Source: CALEUX01 sp037439945
GTDB taxonomy: Bacteria; Bacteroidota; Bacteroidia; Bacteroidales; Marinilabiliaceae
Assembly (NCBI GenBank): GCA_037439945.1
Contig: JBBIVA010000002.1
Span: 18,703-82,702 of the forward strand
Direction: 5' to 3'
DNA: 64,000 nt
Below are positions 25,841 through 34,311 of the stretch, piece after piece. A program made the translations under genes and the position numbers. The notes below the pieces were generated by a model. That model searched no databases. It had not been told where the DNA came from and saw nothing but the letters and a program-made list of their open reading frames with translations. Within the stretch, counting starts at the first letter, position 1; each line of letters opens with the position of its first letter.

Positions 25841-27391
25841 ATGGCTCAGGAAGATGTTTTTAAAAAGCTGGTTGCCCACTGTAAAGAATATGGGTTTGTT
25901 TTTCAAAGCAGTGAAATTTACGATGGATTAGGGGCTGTTTATGACTACGGACAATATGGGGTGGAATTAAAAAACAATATTAAAAAATATTGGTGGGATT
26001 CAATGGTCCTATTGCATGAGAACGTTGTAGGAATTGATTCAGCAATATTTATGCATCCCACAATTTGGAAAGCTTCGGGGCATGTTGATGCGTTTAATGA
26101 TCCGTTAATTGATAATAAAGATAGTAAAAAAAGATATAGGGCCGATGTCCTTATTGAAGAGCTAATGGCAAAATACGATAGCAAAATTGACAAGGAAGTT
26201 GAAAAAGCATCCAAAAAATTTGGTGATACCTTTAATGAAGGAATGTTCCGTTCAACCAATCCAAGGGTATTGGAGAATATTGGTAAAAAACAGGAGATAC
26301 ACCAACGTTTTGTTAAAGCATTAAATGACAGTAACCTTGAAGAGCTTAAACAAATTATTGTTGATTATGATGTGGTTTGCCCCATATCAGGAACTAAAAA
26401 CTGGACCGATGTGCGGCAGTTTAACCTGATGTTTTCTACCGAAATGGGATCAACTGCCGATGGGGCACAAAAAATTTATTTACGTCCCGAAACCGCACAA
26501 GGCATTTTTGTAAATTTTCTTAATGTACAAAAAACAGGACGGATGAAAATTCCGTTTGGAATTGCCCAAATTGGTAAAGCGTTTAGAAATGAAATTGTAG
26601 CCCGTCAGTTTATATTCAGGATGCGCGAATTTGAACAAATGGAAATGCAGTTTTTTGTGGCACCGGGCGAGGAGTTGCAGTGGTTTGAAAAATGGAAGGA
26701 AGTGCGAATGAAATGGCATAAATCGCTCGGAATGGGTGATCATAAATACCGTTTTCACGATCACGATAAGCTGGCTCATTATGCAAATGCAGCAACCGAC
26801 ATTGAGTATGAAATGCCTTTTGGATTTAAAGAGGTTGAAGGGATACATTCCCGTACAGATTTTGATTTATCCCAGCACCAACAGTATTCAGGAAAGAAAA
26901 TGATGTATTTCGATCCGGAGAAAAATGAAAGTTATGTGCCATATGTAATTGAAACTTCAATCGGGGTTGACAGAATGTTTTTAAGTATTATGGCCGGTGC
27001 TTACTGCGAAGAAGATGTTAAAGGTAAAGATGGTGAAAGTGATTCAAGGGTTGTTTTAAAACTTCCGGCCGTTTTGGCGCCGGTTAAACTTGCAGTTTTG
27101 CCATTGGTTAAAAAGGATGGATTGCCTGAGTTGGCACGATCAGTTGTATCTCAGTTAAAGTTTAATTTCAATTGCCAATACGATGAGAAAGATTCGATCG
27201 GTAAAAGATACAGGCGTCAGGATGCAATTGGAACCCCATATTGTGTTACCATTGATCATCATTCAATTGAAGATAATACCGTTACTATTCGTTACCGTGA
27301 TACTATGGAACAGGAAAGGGTTAAAATAAGTGACCTTTTAAATATTATTTCAGGAAAGGTTGAAATGAAAGAGTTGTTCAAGAGGTTATAA
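25841..27391 (+). CDS. glyS: glycine--tRNA ligase (alpha2 type)
   Basis: Class II aminoacyl-tRNA synthetase of 516 residues, the single-chain alpha2 form. It begins FKKLVAHCKEYGFVFQSSEIY and shows motif 2 (FRNEIVARQFIFRMREFEQMEM), the glycine-site segment RPETAQGIFVNF and motif 3 (ETSIGVDRMFL). The C-terminal anticodon-binding domain is at about 405-500. Its terminator at 27641-27667 is separated from the stop codon by a MITE insertion. Confidence 0.95.
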   Translation: MAQEDVFKKLVAHCKEYGFVFQSSEIYDGLGAVYDYGQYGVELKNNIKKYWWDSMVLLHENVVGIDSAIFMHPTIWKASGHVDAFNDPLIDNKDSKKRYRADVLIEELMAKYDSKIDKEVEKASKKFGDTFNEGMFRSTNPRVLENIGKKQEIHQRFVKALNDSNLEELKQIIVDYDVVCPISGTKNWTDVRQFNLMFSTEMGSTADGAQKIYLRPETAQGIFVNFLNVQKTGRMKIPFGIAQIGKAFRNEIVARQFIFRMREFEQMEMQFFVAPGEELQWFEKWKEVRMKWHKSLGMGDHKYRFHDHDKLAHYANAATDIEYEMPFGFKEVEGIHSRTDFDLSQHQQYSGKKMMYFDPEKNESYVPYVIETSIGVDRMFLSIMAGAYCEEDVKGKDGESDSRVVLKLPAVLAPVKLAVLPLVKKDGLPELARSVVSQLKFNFNCQYDEKDSIGKRYRRQDAIGTPYCVTIDHHSIEDNTVTIRYRDTMEQERVKISDLLNIISGKVEMKELFKRL

Positions 27392-27411
27392 TCCGGAATT
27401 TATATTAATAT

Positions 27412-27627
27412 CACTAACTATCCGATAAAAAGTTGCTTTGTCACTAACAGGACAAAAGTTCAATTCTCAATTAAGTGTTTTACCGATATTTAGTCCCTAA
27501 CGGTACTGTGCCGTCAGGTATTGAATATCGGTAAATATGAATCGACCCCAATTTTCAGTGTACTGTAGGGACACCGCAATTAGTTGGCATTATAACATCT
27601 TATCGAAAAATTTATCGGACAGTAGTG
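27412..27627 (+). mobile_element. MITE, copy 1
   Basis: 216 bp. The right end TTTATCGGACAGTAGTG is the near-perfect inverse of the left end, which here has one extra base (CACTAACTATCCGAT). It is flanked by TATTAATAT and TATTAAAAT, 9-bp duplications with one mismatch. It has no coding capacity. It is full length like copy 3 at 59897-60111, and lies between the glyS stop and its terminator. Confidence 0.88.
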
Positions 27628-27640
27628 TATTAAAATAAAA

Positions 27641-27667
27641 AACCGGGCAAATCACCCGGTTTTTTTG
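27641..27667. terminator. bidirectional terminator between glyS and pyrH
   Basis: AAACCGGG / CCCGGTTT stem with a short loop. It is flanked by A-runs on the left and T-runs on the right, so it can end both the plus-strand glyS and the minus-strand pyrH transcripts. Confidence 0.88.
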
Positions 27668-27841
27668 TGGTAAAATAATAATCATGGTTGTTAAGCAATG
27701 TATAGGCCTAATATTCTGTAAATTTCGCATGTTCCTAAATCAACTTTGATTCAACAATCTTTATTAAGGTACACTCCAAATACTAACCCAAAGCACATCT
27801 TATTCGGTTAAATATTACTTGTAATATTTGCATTCAATATT

Positions 27842-28549
27842 TTAAGGATGAACAAGAGTACCTATTTTTTCACCGTCCAATACTTTTTTCAGATTACCTT
27901 TAATATCCATATTAAACACCAAAATTGGCAGATTATTTTCTTTACACATTGCAGTGGCTGTTAAATCAAGAACTTTTAGCCCACGTGAGTAAACTTCATC
28001 AAATGAGATAGTTTCAAATTTCACAGCATTTGGGTCTTTTTCGGGGTCGGCATTATAAACTCCATCAACGCGGGTACCTTTAAGCATTACATCTGCTTCT
28101 ATTTCAATTCCTCGCAACGATGAGCCGGTATCGGTTGTAAAGTAAGGATTGCCCGTGCCTGCAGAAAAAATTACAACTTCACCGTTGTTAAGCGATTCTA
28201 TGGCTTTTGGTTTTGTGTAAAACTCTCCAATGGGTTCCATTTTTATTGCTGTCAGCACCCTTGCTTTTATTCCTTCTTTTTCGATTGCAGAGGCAAGGGC
28301 AAGGCTGTTTATTACTGTTGCAAGCATTCCCATTTGGTCGCCTTTATAACGGTCAAAACCTTTTGATGCACCAGATAGTCCCCTGAAAATATTGCCACCG
28401 CCAATTACAATGCCTGCTTGCAGACCCAATCGGGCAATTTCAGCTATTTGCCCGGCATAATCATTTAACCGTTCTGAGTCGATGCCATAACCCTGTTTTC
28501 CCATAAGCGATTCACCGCTTAATTTTAAAAGTATTCTTTTATATTGCAT
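27842..28549 (-). CDS. pyrH: UMP kinase
   Basis: Amino-acid-kinase-fold enzyme that makes UDP from UMP; 235 residues. It has RILLKLSGESLMG at the N-terminus, the glycine-rich IGGGNIFRG, DQMGMLATVINSLAL, and the GTGNPYFTTDTGSSLRG loop with the nucleotide-binding region after it. The C-terminal NMDIKGNLKKVLDGEKIGTLV matches the family. In many Bacteroidota pyrH lies near tsf and rpsB, as it does here, with one lipoprotein gene between. Confidence 0.95.
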   Translation of the reverse strand: MQYKRILLKLSGESLMGKQGYGIDSERLNDYAGQIAEIARLGLQAGIVIGGGNIFRGLSGASKGFDRYKGDQMGMLATVINSLALASAIEKEGIKARVLTAIKMEPIGEFYTKPKAIESLNNGEVVIFSAGTGNPYFTTDTGSSLRGIEIEADVMLKGTRVDGVYNADPEKDPNAVKFETISFDEVYSRGLKVLDLTATAMCKENNLPILVFNMDIKGNLKKVLDGEKIGTLVHP

Positions 28550-28789
28550 TTTATAAACTTTACCTTGTTTACAGATTATTTCAAAAGTAAATTAATTTTT
28601 TATTTGCCACAAGTTTAAAAAGGCTTGGTTTAAGCAGGTAGTTTTCACACATTAAATTGATGGTGTGCTTTTTGCTAAAGTGTTTGAAATGGAAATTTTT
28701 AGTAATTTAGTTTTCCGGTTTTTTCTCAAATGTAATCTCGTTGCATAAATGGGCCACATAATGCTGTAAGTATAACTTAAAGCAAAGCT

Positions 28790-29470
28790 ATGAATGCAAA
28801 AAACCTTAATCTGTTTCTGGTAATTTCGCTGATATTTTGTTCATGCAATCCGGTGTTTTTTACAGAGCCACAACCGTATGGTTCAAAAAATATTTTTGAA
28901 TTTCCGGTAAAGTACAGGGGTGTCTGGATGGAGGGTCCCGATACAATTGTAATAAGCGCAAATGCCTATTTGAGTGTTAGTTATCGTAACGAATCGGTGC
29001 CTAAAAGTTTAGCCGATACATCATCAAATTATTTACTTGTAAACGATAAAATTTTCTTTGTAAAAAAGGAAGACCGGCTTCAATTAACAGGTGGTTATCC
29101 TTATACAGTAATTAATGATACAATTTTCTATAAAAACAGGGAAGTTGTTGAAATTTTTCTCGGGGCAAAAACCTTTTTACGAAAGGTATCTGACATGCAC
29201 ATTCTTAATATAAAAAGTGATGATCTGTGGTGGGAAATTATTTTGGTTGAAAAAGCTAAGAATGGGGGTATTTTAGGTCGAAGGTTATCGGAAGATGATA
29301 TGAAATTAATGGGAATTGACCCTATCATGAAAGGAGAAAATGTAAATTACTTTGATGTAAAATGGAAGGAAAAAGAGCTTGAGGATATAATTAACAGGGG
29401 CTGTTTTTCTGATACCCTTGTAAATTTGTCGGTTGACAATAAAATCAGGAAGCGTAGAAATATAAGGTAA
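28790..29470 (+). CDS. putative lipoprotein of unknown function
   Basis: 226 residues. A hydrophobic N-terminus ends in FCSCNPVF, with Cys19 a candidate lipid-modified residue, though the lipobox is imperfect. The remainder is beta-rich, with YRGVWMEGPDTIVIS and GGYPYTVINDTIFYKNREVVEIFLG. I do not recognise the family. It is on the plus strand between divergent pyrH and convergent tsf, interrupting the usual translation gene cluster. Confidence 0.7.
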   Translation: MNAKNLNLFLVISLIFCSCNPVFFTEPQPYGSKNIFEFPVKYRGVWMEGPDTIVISANAYLSVSYRNESVPKSLADTSSNYLLVNDKIFFVKKEDRLQLTGGYPYTVINDTIFYKNREVVEIFLGAKTFLRKVSDMHILNIKSDDLWWEIILVEKAKNGGILGRRLSEDDMKLMGIDPIMKGENVNYFDVKWKEKELEDIINRGCFSDTLVNLSVDNKIRKRRNIR

Positions 29471-29522
29471 AAGCAGTAATATAAGAATTGATAGCACTAC
29501 TAGGACCATCCGCGTTAAAAAT

Positions 29523-29559
29523 AAAAAAGCCTGCAATTTAGAGATGCAGGCTTTTTTTA
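29523..29559. terminator. bidirectional terminator between the lipoprotein gene and tsf
   Basis: AAAAAAGCCTGCA / TGCAGGCTTTTTT perfect stem with an 8-nt loop. It serves convergent transcripts from both sides. Confidence 0.92.
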
Positions 29560-29568
29560 TTTATTGAT

Positions 29569-30396
29569 TTAGTTATTCAGGGAATAACGTAGGAAAGTTG
29601 TCACAGTTAAAGCTTTGTCAGTTTTCTGCAAATATTCCTTTATGCTTATTTTTCCATCTTTTACGTATATTTGTTCTAAAAGGGTATTTTCCTTAAAGAA
29701 TTTAGACAAACGTCCCTGTGCAATTTTATCCAGCATATCTTCAGGTTTTCCCTCATTTCGGGCCTGGTCTTTAGCTATTTCAAGCTCTTTTTCAATAACA
29801 TGCTGAGGTACTGAATCCTTATCAACTGAAACCGGGTTCATTGCTGCAATCTGCATTGCAACATCACGGCCTGTTTGAATATCAACGCCGGCCTGGTTTA
29901 GCCCTACAAGAGTTGCCAGTTTGTTGCCCGGATGGATATATCCAACAACTGTTTCAGCAGTAACTACTTCAAAATATGGCAAATCGAGCTTTTCACCAAT
30001 AACACCAATTTGCTCAGTAATTACATCTTTAACAGCAACTCCGTTTAATTTCAGTTCCTTAAGTTCATCTAAAGAAGTAACGTTGTTAGCAATTCCCAGT
30101 TCCAGAATTGAACCAGCCAATGCAATAAAACTCTCATTTTTTGCTACAAAGTCGGTTTCACAATTCAAAACCAGGATAGCACCCTTTTTGTTACCGGATG
30201 CAACTTTCGCCAAAACAACACCTTCGGTTGCTTCCCTGTCGGCACGCTTATTAGCCACCGCCTGACCTTTTTTACGAATAATGTCAATTGCCTTGTCAAA
30301 ATCACCTCCGGATTCGGTAAGGGCAACTTTACAATCCATCATTCCGGCACCGGTCATTTTTCTTAATTTGCTAACATCAGCAGCAGATATAGACAT
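29569..30396 (-). CDS. tsf: elongation factor Ts
   Basis: Guanine-nucleotide exchange factor for EF-Tu; 275 residues. The N-terminal UBA-like region reads SAADVSKLRKMTGAGMMDCKVAL. The core has the TDFVAKNESF segment that contacts EF-Tu, and the C-terminal module LLEQIYVKDGKISIKEYL is intact. It is the last gene of rplM-rpsI-rpsB-tsf, 26 nt after rpsB, and ends at a strong terminator. Confidence 0.97.
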   Translation of the reverse strand: MSISAADVSKLRKMTGAGMMDCKVALTESGGDFDKAIDIIRKKGQAVANKRADREATEGVVLAKVASGNKKGAILVLNCETDFVAKNESFIALAGSILELGIANNVTSLDELKELKLNGVAVKDVITEQIGVIGEKLDLPYFEVVTAETVVGYIHPGNKLATLVGLNQAGVDIQTGRDVAMQIAAMNPVSVDKDSVPQHVIEKELEIAKDQARNEGKPEDMLDKIAQGRLSKFFKENTLLEQIYVKDGKISIKEYLQKTDKALTVTTFLRYSLNN

Positions 30397-30422
30397 GATA
30401 TTTCTTTTAAAAAGTGTTTGAA

Positions 30423-31286
30423 TTAATCATCAATTTCTTCTGAAGATTCAACTTCTATTGAGTCGTTAATATCTTCAACTTCATTTTCCTCGATGTCATC
30501 ATCTTTGCGTGCTTTAACACGAGCTTTACCTTCCCCTTTTTTACCTTTACTCTGAGCGTTTTTATCTTTTGATGCCGAGGGTTCATTATCCTTTTCAACT
30601 TTACGTTCAGATAATCCTTCTTTAATGGCATCTACCATAACATTGGTTATTAACTCAATAGATTTGGTAGCATCATCATTGGCAGGAATAATGAAATCAA
30701 TATTTTTCGGATCTGAGTTTGTATCAACAATTCCAAATACAGGAATATTAAGACGCAATGCCTCTTTAACAGCAATATGTTCTTTCATTACATCAATAAC
30801 AAACATTGCAGCCGGGAGTCGGTTCAGATCAGCAATACTTCCAAGGTTTTTTTCAAGTTTGGCTCTTTGACGGGTAATTTGAAGTTTTTCTCTTTTGGAG
30901 AGACTGTTCCAATGAGTTTCGCTCATAAGACGGTCAATAGAGCCCATTTTTTTCACAGCTTTCCGAATTGTAGGGAAATTGGTTAACATACCACCAGGCC
31001 AACGTTCAACCACATATGGCATGTTTACCGAGCCTATTTTATCGGCAATTATGTCTTTAGCTTGTTTTTTTGTTGCAACAAATAAAATTTTGCGGCCCGA
31101 TTTGGCTATCTGTTTAAGCGCATCGGCAGCCTCGTCAATTTTAATTGCTGTTTTGTGAAGGTCGAAAATGTGAATCCCATTACGTTCCATAAAAATATAT
31201 GGGGCCATGGCAGGGTTCCACTTTCTTTTAAGGTGGCCGAAATGTACTCCGGCATCTAATAATTCCTGAAAATTAGTTCTTGGCAT
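30423..31286 (-). CDS. rpsB: 30S ribosomal protein S2
   Basis: 287 residues. The core is standard (FQELLDAGVHFGHLKRKWNPAMAPYI, ATKKQAKDII, RWPGGMLTNF, GIVDTNSDPKNIDF) and ends about residue 225. About 60 further residues form a charged, low-complexity tail that is first lysine-rich and then strongly acidic. Tails of this kind occur in Bacteroidota S2 and are probably disordered. It is located between rpsI and tsf in the ribosomal operon. Confidence 0.96.
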   Translation of the reverse strand: MPRTNFQELLDAGVHFGHLKRKWNPAMAPYIFMERNGIHIFDLHKTAIKIDEAADALKQIAKSGRKILFVATKKQAKDIIADKIGSVNMPYVVERWPGGMLTNFPTIRKAVKKMGSIDRLMSETHWNSLSKREKLQITRQRAKLEKNLGSIADLNRLPAAMFVIDVMKEHIAVKEALRLNIPVFGIVDTNSDPKNIDFIIPANDDATKSIELITNVMVDAIKEGLSERKVEKDNEPSASKDKNAQSKGKKGEGKARVKARKDDDIEENEVEDINDSIEVESSEEIDD

Positions 31287-31391
31287 TTTTTGTTTTTTAA
31301 GTCGTTTACATTCTTTTTTGTTTAGGCAACCCGAAAGTAGTTCTTTAAAAGAAATCTTTCAGGTTTAGATACTAAACGCTCCTGTGCAATA

Positions 31392-31778
31392 TTAACGTTT
31401 ACTGAACTGGAATCTTTTGCGGGCTTTGGGACGACCTGGTTTTTTCCGTTCAACTATTCGTGAATCGCGGGTCATAAAACCCTGTGCGCGAAGAGCAGGT
31501 TTGTCTTCGGGGTTAATTTTAGCCAGAGCGCGGGCAATTGCAAGACGCAAAGCCTGGGCCTGTCCTGTAATACCACCTCCGTTAAGATTTACTTTAATAT
31601 CAAAATTGCCTGCAACACCAAGCAGATTTAAAGGTTGCTTAACAATGTACTGCAAGGTGGCTGCGGGAAAGTAATTTTGAAGATCTCTGCTGTTGATAGT
31701 TATCTGGCCTTTTCCTTCGCTAAGATAGACGCGGGCAACCGCTTCTTTTCTTCTTCCTATAGCATTTATCACTTCCAT
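31392..31778 (-). CDS. rpsI: 30S ribosomal protein S9
   Basis: 128 residues with the standard GRRKEAVARVYL start, GGGITGQAQALRLAIARAL core and the C-terminal KKPGRPKARKRFQFSKR tail that reaches the P-site tRNA. It follows rplM after 5 nt, the conserved L13-S9 pair. Confidence 0.97.
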   Translation of the reverse strand: MEVINAIGRRKEAVARVYLSEGKGQITINSRDLQNYFPAATLQYIVKQPLNLLGVAGNFDIKVNLNGGGITGQAQALRLAIARALAKINPEDKPALRAQGFMTRDSRIVERKKPGRPKARKRFQFSKR

Positions 31779-31783
31779 ACTGC

Positions 31784-32239
31784 TTATTTAATGGTGTTTA
31801 AATCAATTACCCTGGGCTTTTGTGCCTCATGCTTGTGCTCCGAACCTGAGTAAACAAACAGGTTTCTGAAAAGCTGCCGTCCTAATTTTGTTTTTGGCAG
31901 CATACCTTTAATTGTTCGCTCAACCAATCTCTCAGGACTTTTTGCAAAAAGCATTGCAGGAGTTACTTCTCTTTGTCCTCCGGGGTATCCGCTATGATAG
32001 AAAAACACCCTGTCGTTCCATTTGTTGCCCGTAAGTTTTACCTTGTCGGCATTGAGGATTATTACGTTGTCCCCGCAATCCATGTGGGGTGTGTAATTTG
32101 GCTTATGCTTCCCTCTTAGAAGTTTCGCCACTTCTGAACCCAAACGACCAATAACCTTATCGGTAGCATCTACTACTAACCACTCTTTTGTAATGGTTGC
32201 ATGAGTGGCTGATTGGGTTTTGTAACTTAATTTATCCAC
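31784..32239 (-). CDS. rplM: 50S ribosomal protein L13
   Basis: 151 residues with TKEWLVVDATDKVIGRLGSEVAKLLRGKHKP, the GDNVIILNADKVKLTGNKW segment and the MLPKTKLGRQLFRNLFVYSG C-terminal part. First gene of rplM-rpsI-rpsB-tsf. A leader of about 160 nt separates it from its likely promoter at 32404-32435. Confidence 0.97.
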   Translation of the reverse strand: MDKLSYKTQSATHATITKEWLVVDATDKVIGRLGSEVAKLLRGKHKPNYTPHMDCGDNVIILNADKVKLTGNKWNDRVFFYHSGYPGGQREVTPAMLFAKSPERLVERTIKGMLPKTKLGRQLFRNLFVYSGSEHKHEAQKPRVIDLNTIK

Positions 32240-32403
32240 AGTCTCTCTTTTGTTTTGATATTAAACCTACAATTATTAATTAATGTTGCCGGTGTATAAA
32301 GTGTATCAGCCAGGCACCCTAAAGCCGGAATTACTCTAAGGCGGTGAACAAACAACTGAAATACAAATGAATTACACCTACGGGTACGGATAATAATCGG
32401 GCG

Positions 32404-32435
32404 CAAAATTAGAGTAAATATTTATAATTTCCAAT
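32404..32435 (-). promoter_or_regulatory. probable promoter of the rplM operon
   Basis: On the minus strand TAATTTTG (32404-32411) matches the -7 consensus. The upstream -33 box is only ATTGG-like, at a spacing of about 20 bp. It implies a ~160-nt untranslated leader before rplM in which I see no recognised riboregulator. Confidence 0.45.
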
Positions 32436-32519
32436 GGTTAATAATGATTGATGAAAAAAAACAACATTTTTTGTTTAAAAATGATGTGATAGAATGGTTA
32501 ATTATTTAGAATTTTTTTT

Positions 32520-32684
32520 CACTACTATCCGATAAAAAGTTGTTTAGTCCCTAACGGTACTGTGCCGTCAGGTACAGAATATCGGTAAAGATGAATCGAC
32601 CCCAATTTTCAGTAGTGTCCTGTAGGGACACCTCAATAAGTCTGCATTATAGCATCTTATCGAAAAATTTATCGGACAGTAGTG
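32520..32684 (+). mobile_element. MITE, copy 2 (internally deleted)
   Basis: 165 bp. Ends are CACTACTATCCGATAAA and TTTATCGGACAGTAGTG, inverse of each other with one mismatch in 17. Flanks AATTTTTTTT and AATTTTTTT are a likely 9-10-bp target duplication. Compared with copies 1 and 3 it lacks about 50 bp near the left end, between two similar GTCCCnAACGG stretches. Confidence 0.88.
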
Positions 32685-32891
32685 AATTTTTTTGATAATT
32701 GCCAGTAATCACATATTCAGAATGATTTGTCGATAATTTCTCATTGTTACTTTTAATGCAAATACATTATTCATTTTTTTTACTGAATTCGTATTTCGCT
32801 TAATAGACTGCCATTCTTTAAAAAATGAGTTGGTGTACAAGCAATAAAATGTATTAATTTTGCATCATTAACCTTAGAAATTACATACTTT

Positions 32892-33917
32892 ATGCAGAAA
32901 CAGGTATTAGTAACAGGAGGAACAGGGTATATTGGTTCACATACGGTAGTGGAGCTTCAAAACAGCGGATTTGATGTTGTTGTTGTTGATGATTTGTCAA
33001 ACTCGGAAATAGGAGTTATTGGCTCAATTGAAAAAATTACGGGCAAAAGGCCAAAATTTGAAAAGTTTGATTTGTCAGATAAAGGATTAACCGATTCATT
33101 CTTTATAAACTATCCAGGGATTGAGGCAATTGTTCACTTTGCTGCATATAAAGCTGTGGGTGAATCGGTTGAAAAACCATTGGATTATTATAGGAACAAT
33201 CTGAATTCGCTTTTGAATATACTTGATAATATGAAAATCCATAACATAGGTCAAATGGTTTTCAGTTCAAGTTGCACTGTTTATGGTCAACCCGAAATAT
33301 TACCGGTTACTGAATGGACTCCTCGTAAACCTGCGGAATCCCCTTACGGAAACACAAAAGCCGTGGGTGAGGATATCATAAGGGATTTTTGCAAGGTAAA
33401 CACAGATATTAAATGTATTGCCTTACGATATTTTAATCCAATCGGGGCGCACCCTTCTGCTTTAATTGGTGAATTACCCAAGGGTGTTCCCAATAATCTG
33501 GTACCATATATTACTCAAACCGCGGCTGGACTTCGGAAGGAACTTAGCATTTTTGGTAACGATTACAACACTTTTGATGGTTCTGCTATTCGTGATTACA
33601 TAAATGTAGTAGATTTATCAAAGGCACATGTGATTGCCATTAACAGGCTATTAAAAAATCATCAAAAAACCAATTATGAATTTTTTAACATCGGAACCGG
33701 CGAAGGTAATTCGGTGTTACAGTTGGTTAAAACCTTTATTGATGTTACCGGGGTTAATTTACCTTATAAGATAGTTCCACGGCGACCCGGAGACATTGAA
33801 AAAACATGGGCTGATACAACCCTTGCAAATAATGAACTTGGATGGAAGGCTGAAAAATCACTTGGTGAAACACTGCTTTCGGCTTGGAACTGGGAGAAGA
33901 AAGTTCGTGGAATTTAA
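32892..33917 (+). CDS. galE: UDP-glucose 4-epimerase
   Basis: SDR-family enzyme interconverting UDP-glucose and UDP-galactose; 341 residues. It has the NAD motif VTGGTGYIGSHT, Ser in FSSSCTVYGQ, the catalytic YGNTK and RYFNPIGAH. The C-terminal RRPGDIEKTWADTTLANNELGW matches GalE. A TAATTTTG -7 box at 32855-32862 lies 29 nt before the ATG. It precedes rfbB and glmS, all sugar-nucleotide enzymes, but the 390-bp gap to rfbB argues against one operon. Confidence 0.93.
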   Translation: MQKQVLVTGGTGYIGSHTVVELQNSGFDVVVVDDLSNSEIGVIGSIEKITGKRPKFEKFDLSDKGLTDSFFINYPGIEAIVHFAAYKAVGESVEKPLDYYRNNLNSLLNILDNMKIHNIGQMVFSSSCTVYGQPEILPVTEWTPRKPAESPYGNTKAVGEDIIRDFCKVNTDIKCIALRYFNPIGAHPSALIGELPKGVPNNLVPYITQTAAGLRKELSIFGNDYNTFDGSAIRDYINVVDLSKAHVIAINRLLKNHQKTNYEFFNIGTGEGNSVLQLVKTFIDVTGVNLPYKIVPRRPGDIEKTWADTTLANNELGWKAEKSLGETLLSAWNWEKKVRGI

Positions 33918-34210
33918 TATTTCATTGCTTTGATCAAACTAATTTTCTAATTTGGATGTTATGTTGTGTAAATGCTTTAAGAGGATATAAATAATAAGTT
34001 GGACAGTTTTTTATAATTTTAATAAGAATCAAATTTGAATTAATTTTTCGTATAACCGGTTATTTGAAAACCAGGTAATAAGCAGATTGCAAAAGTTTTT
34101 TGAATAAGTATATAAAGCGTTAATTTGTAGATATTTGGGTGGTTTTGTATAGGTTGCATAACGCCATGCCCCATGAATACCAGGGGGAGTTAATTATTTT
34201 TTTAAAAAAT

Positions 34211-34311
34211 ATTTACGGATGAAACTCACCACGAATGTTCGCGGTGAGAGTTCCCCCGATGAACAGGGACAAGCTATCCGACCATAAACTAAAAATTATT
34301 TACGGATGAAA
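34211..34311 (+). repeat. 14-bp direct repeat flanking an 87-bp step in front of rfbB
   Basis: ATTTACGGATGAAA occurs at 34211-34224 and again at 34298-34311, where its ATG is the rfbB start. Between them lie a CTCACC/GGTGAG hairpin and a CCCCCGAT stretch. The wider gap 33918-34305 holds no gene. Confidence 0.7.
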
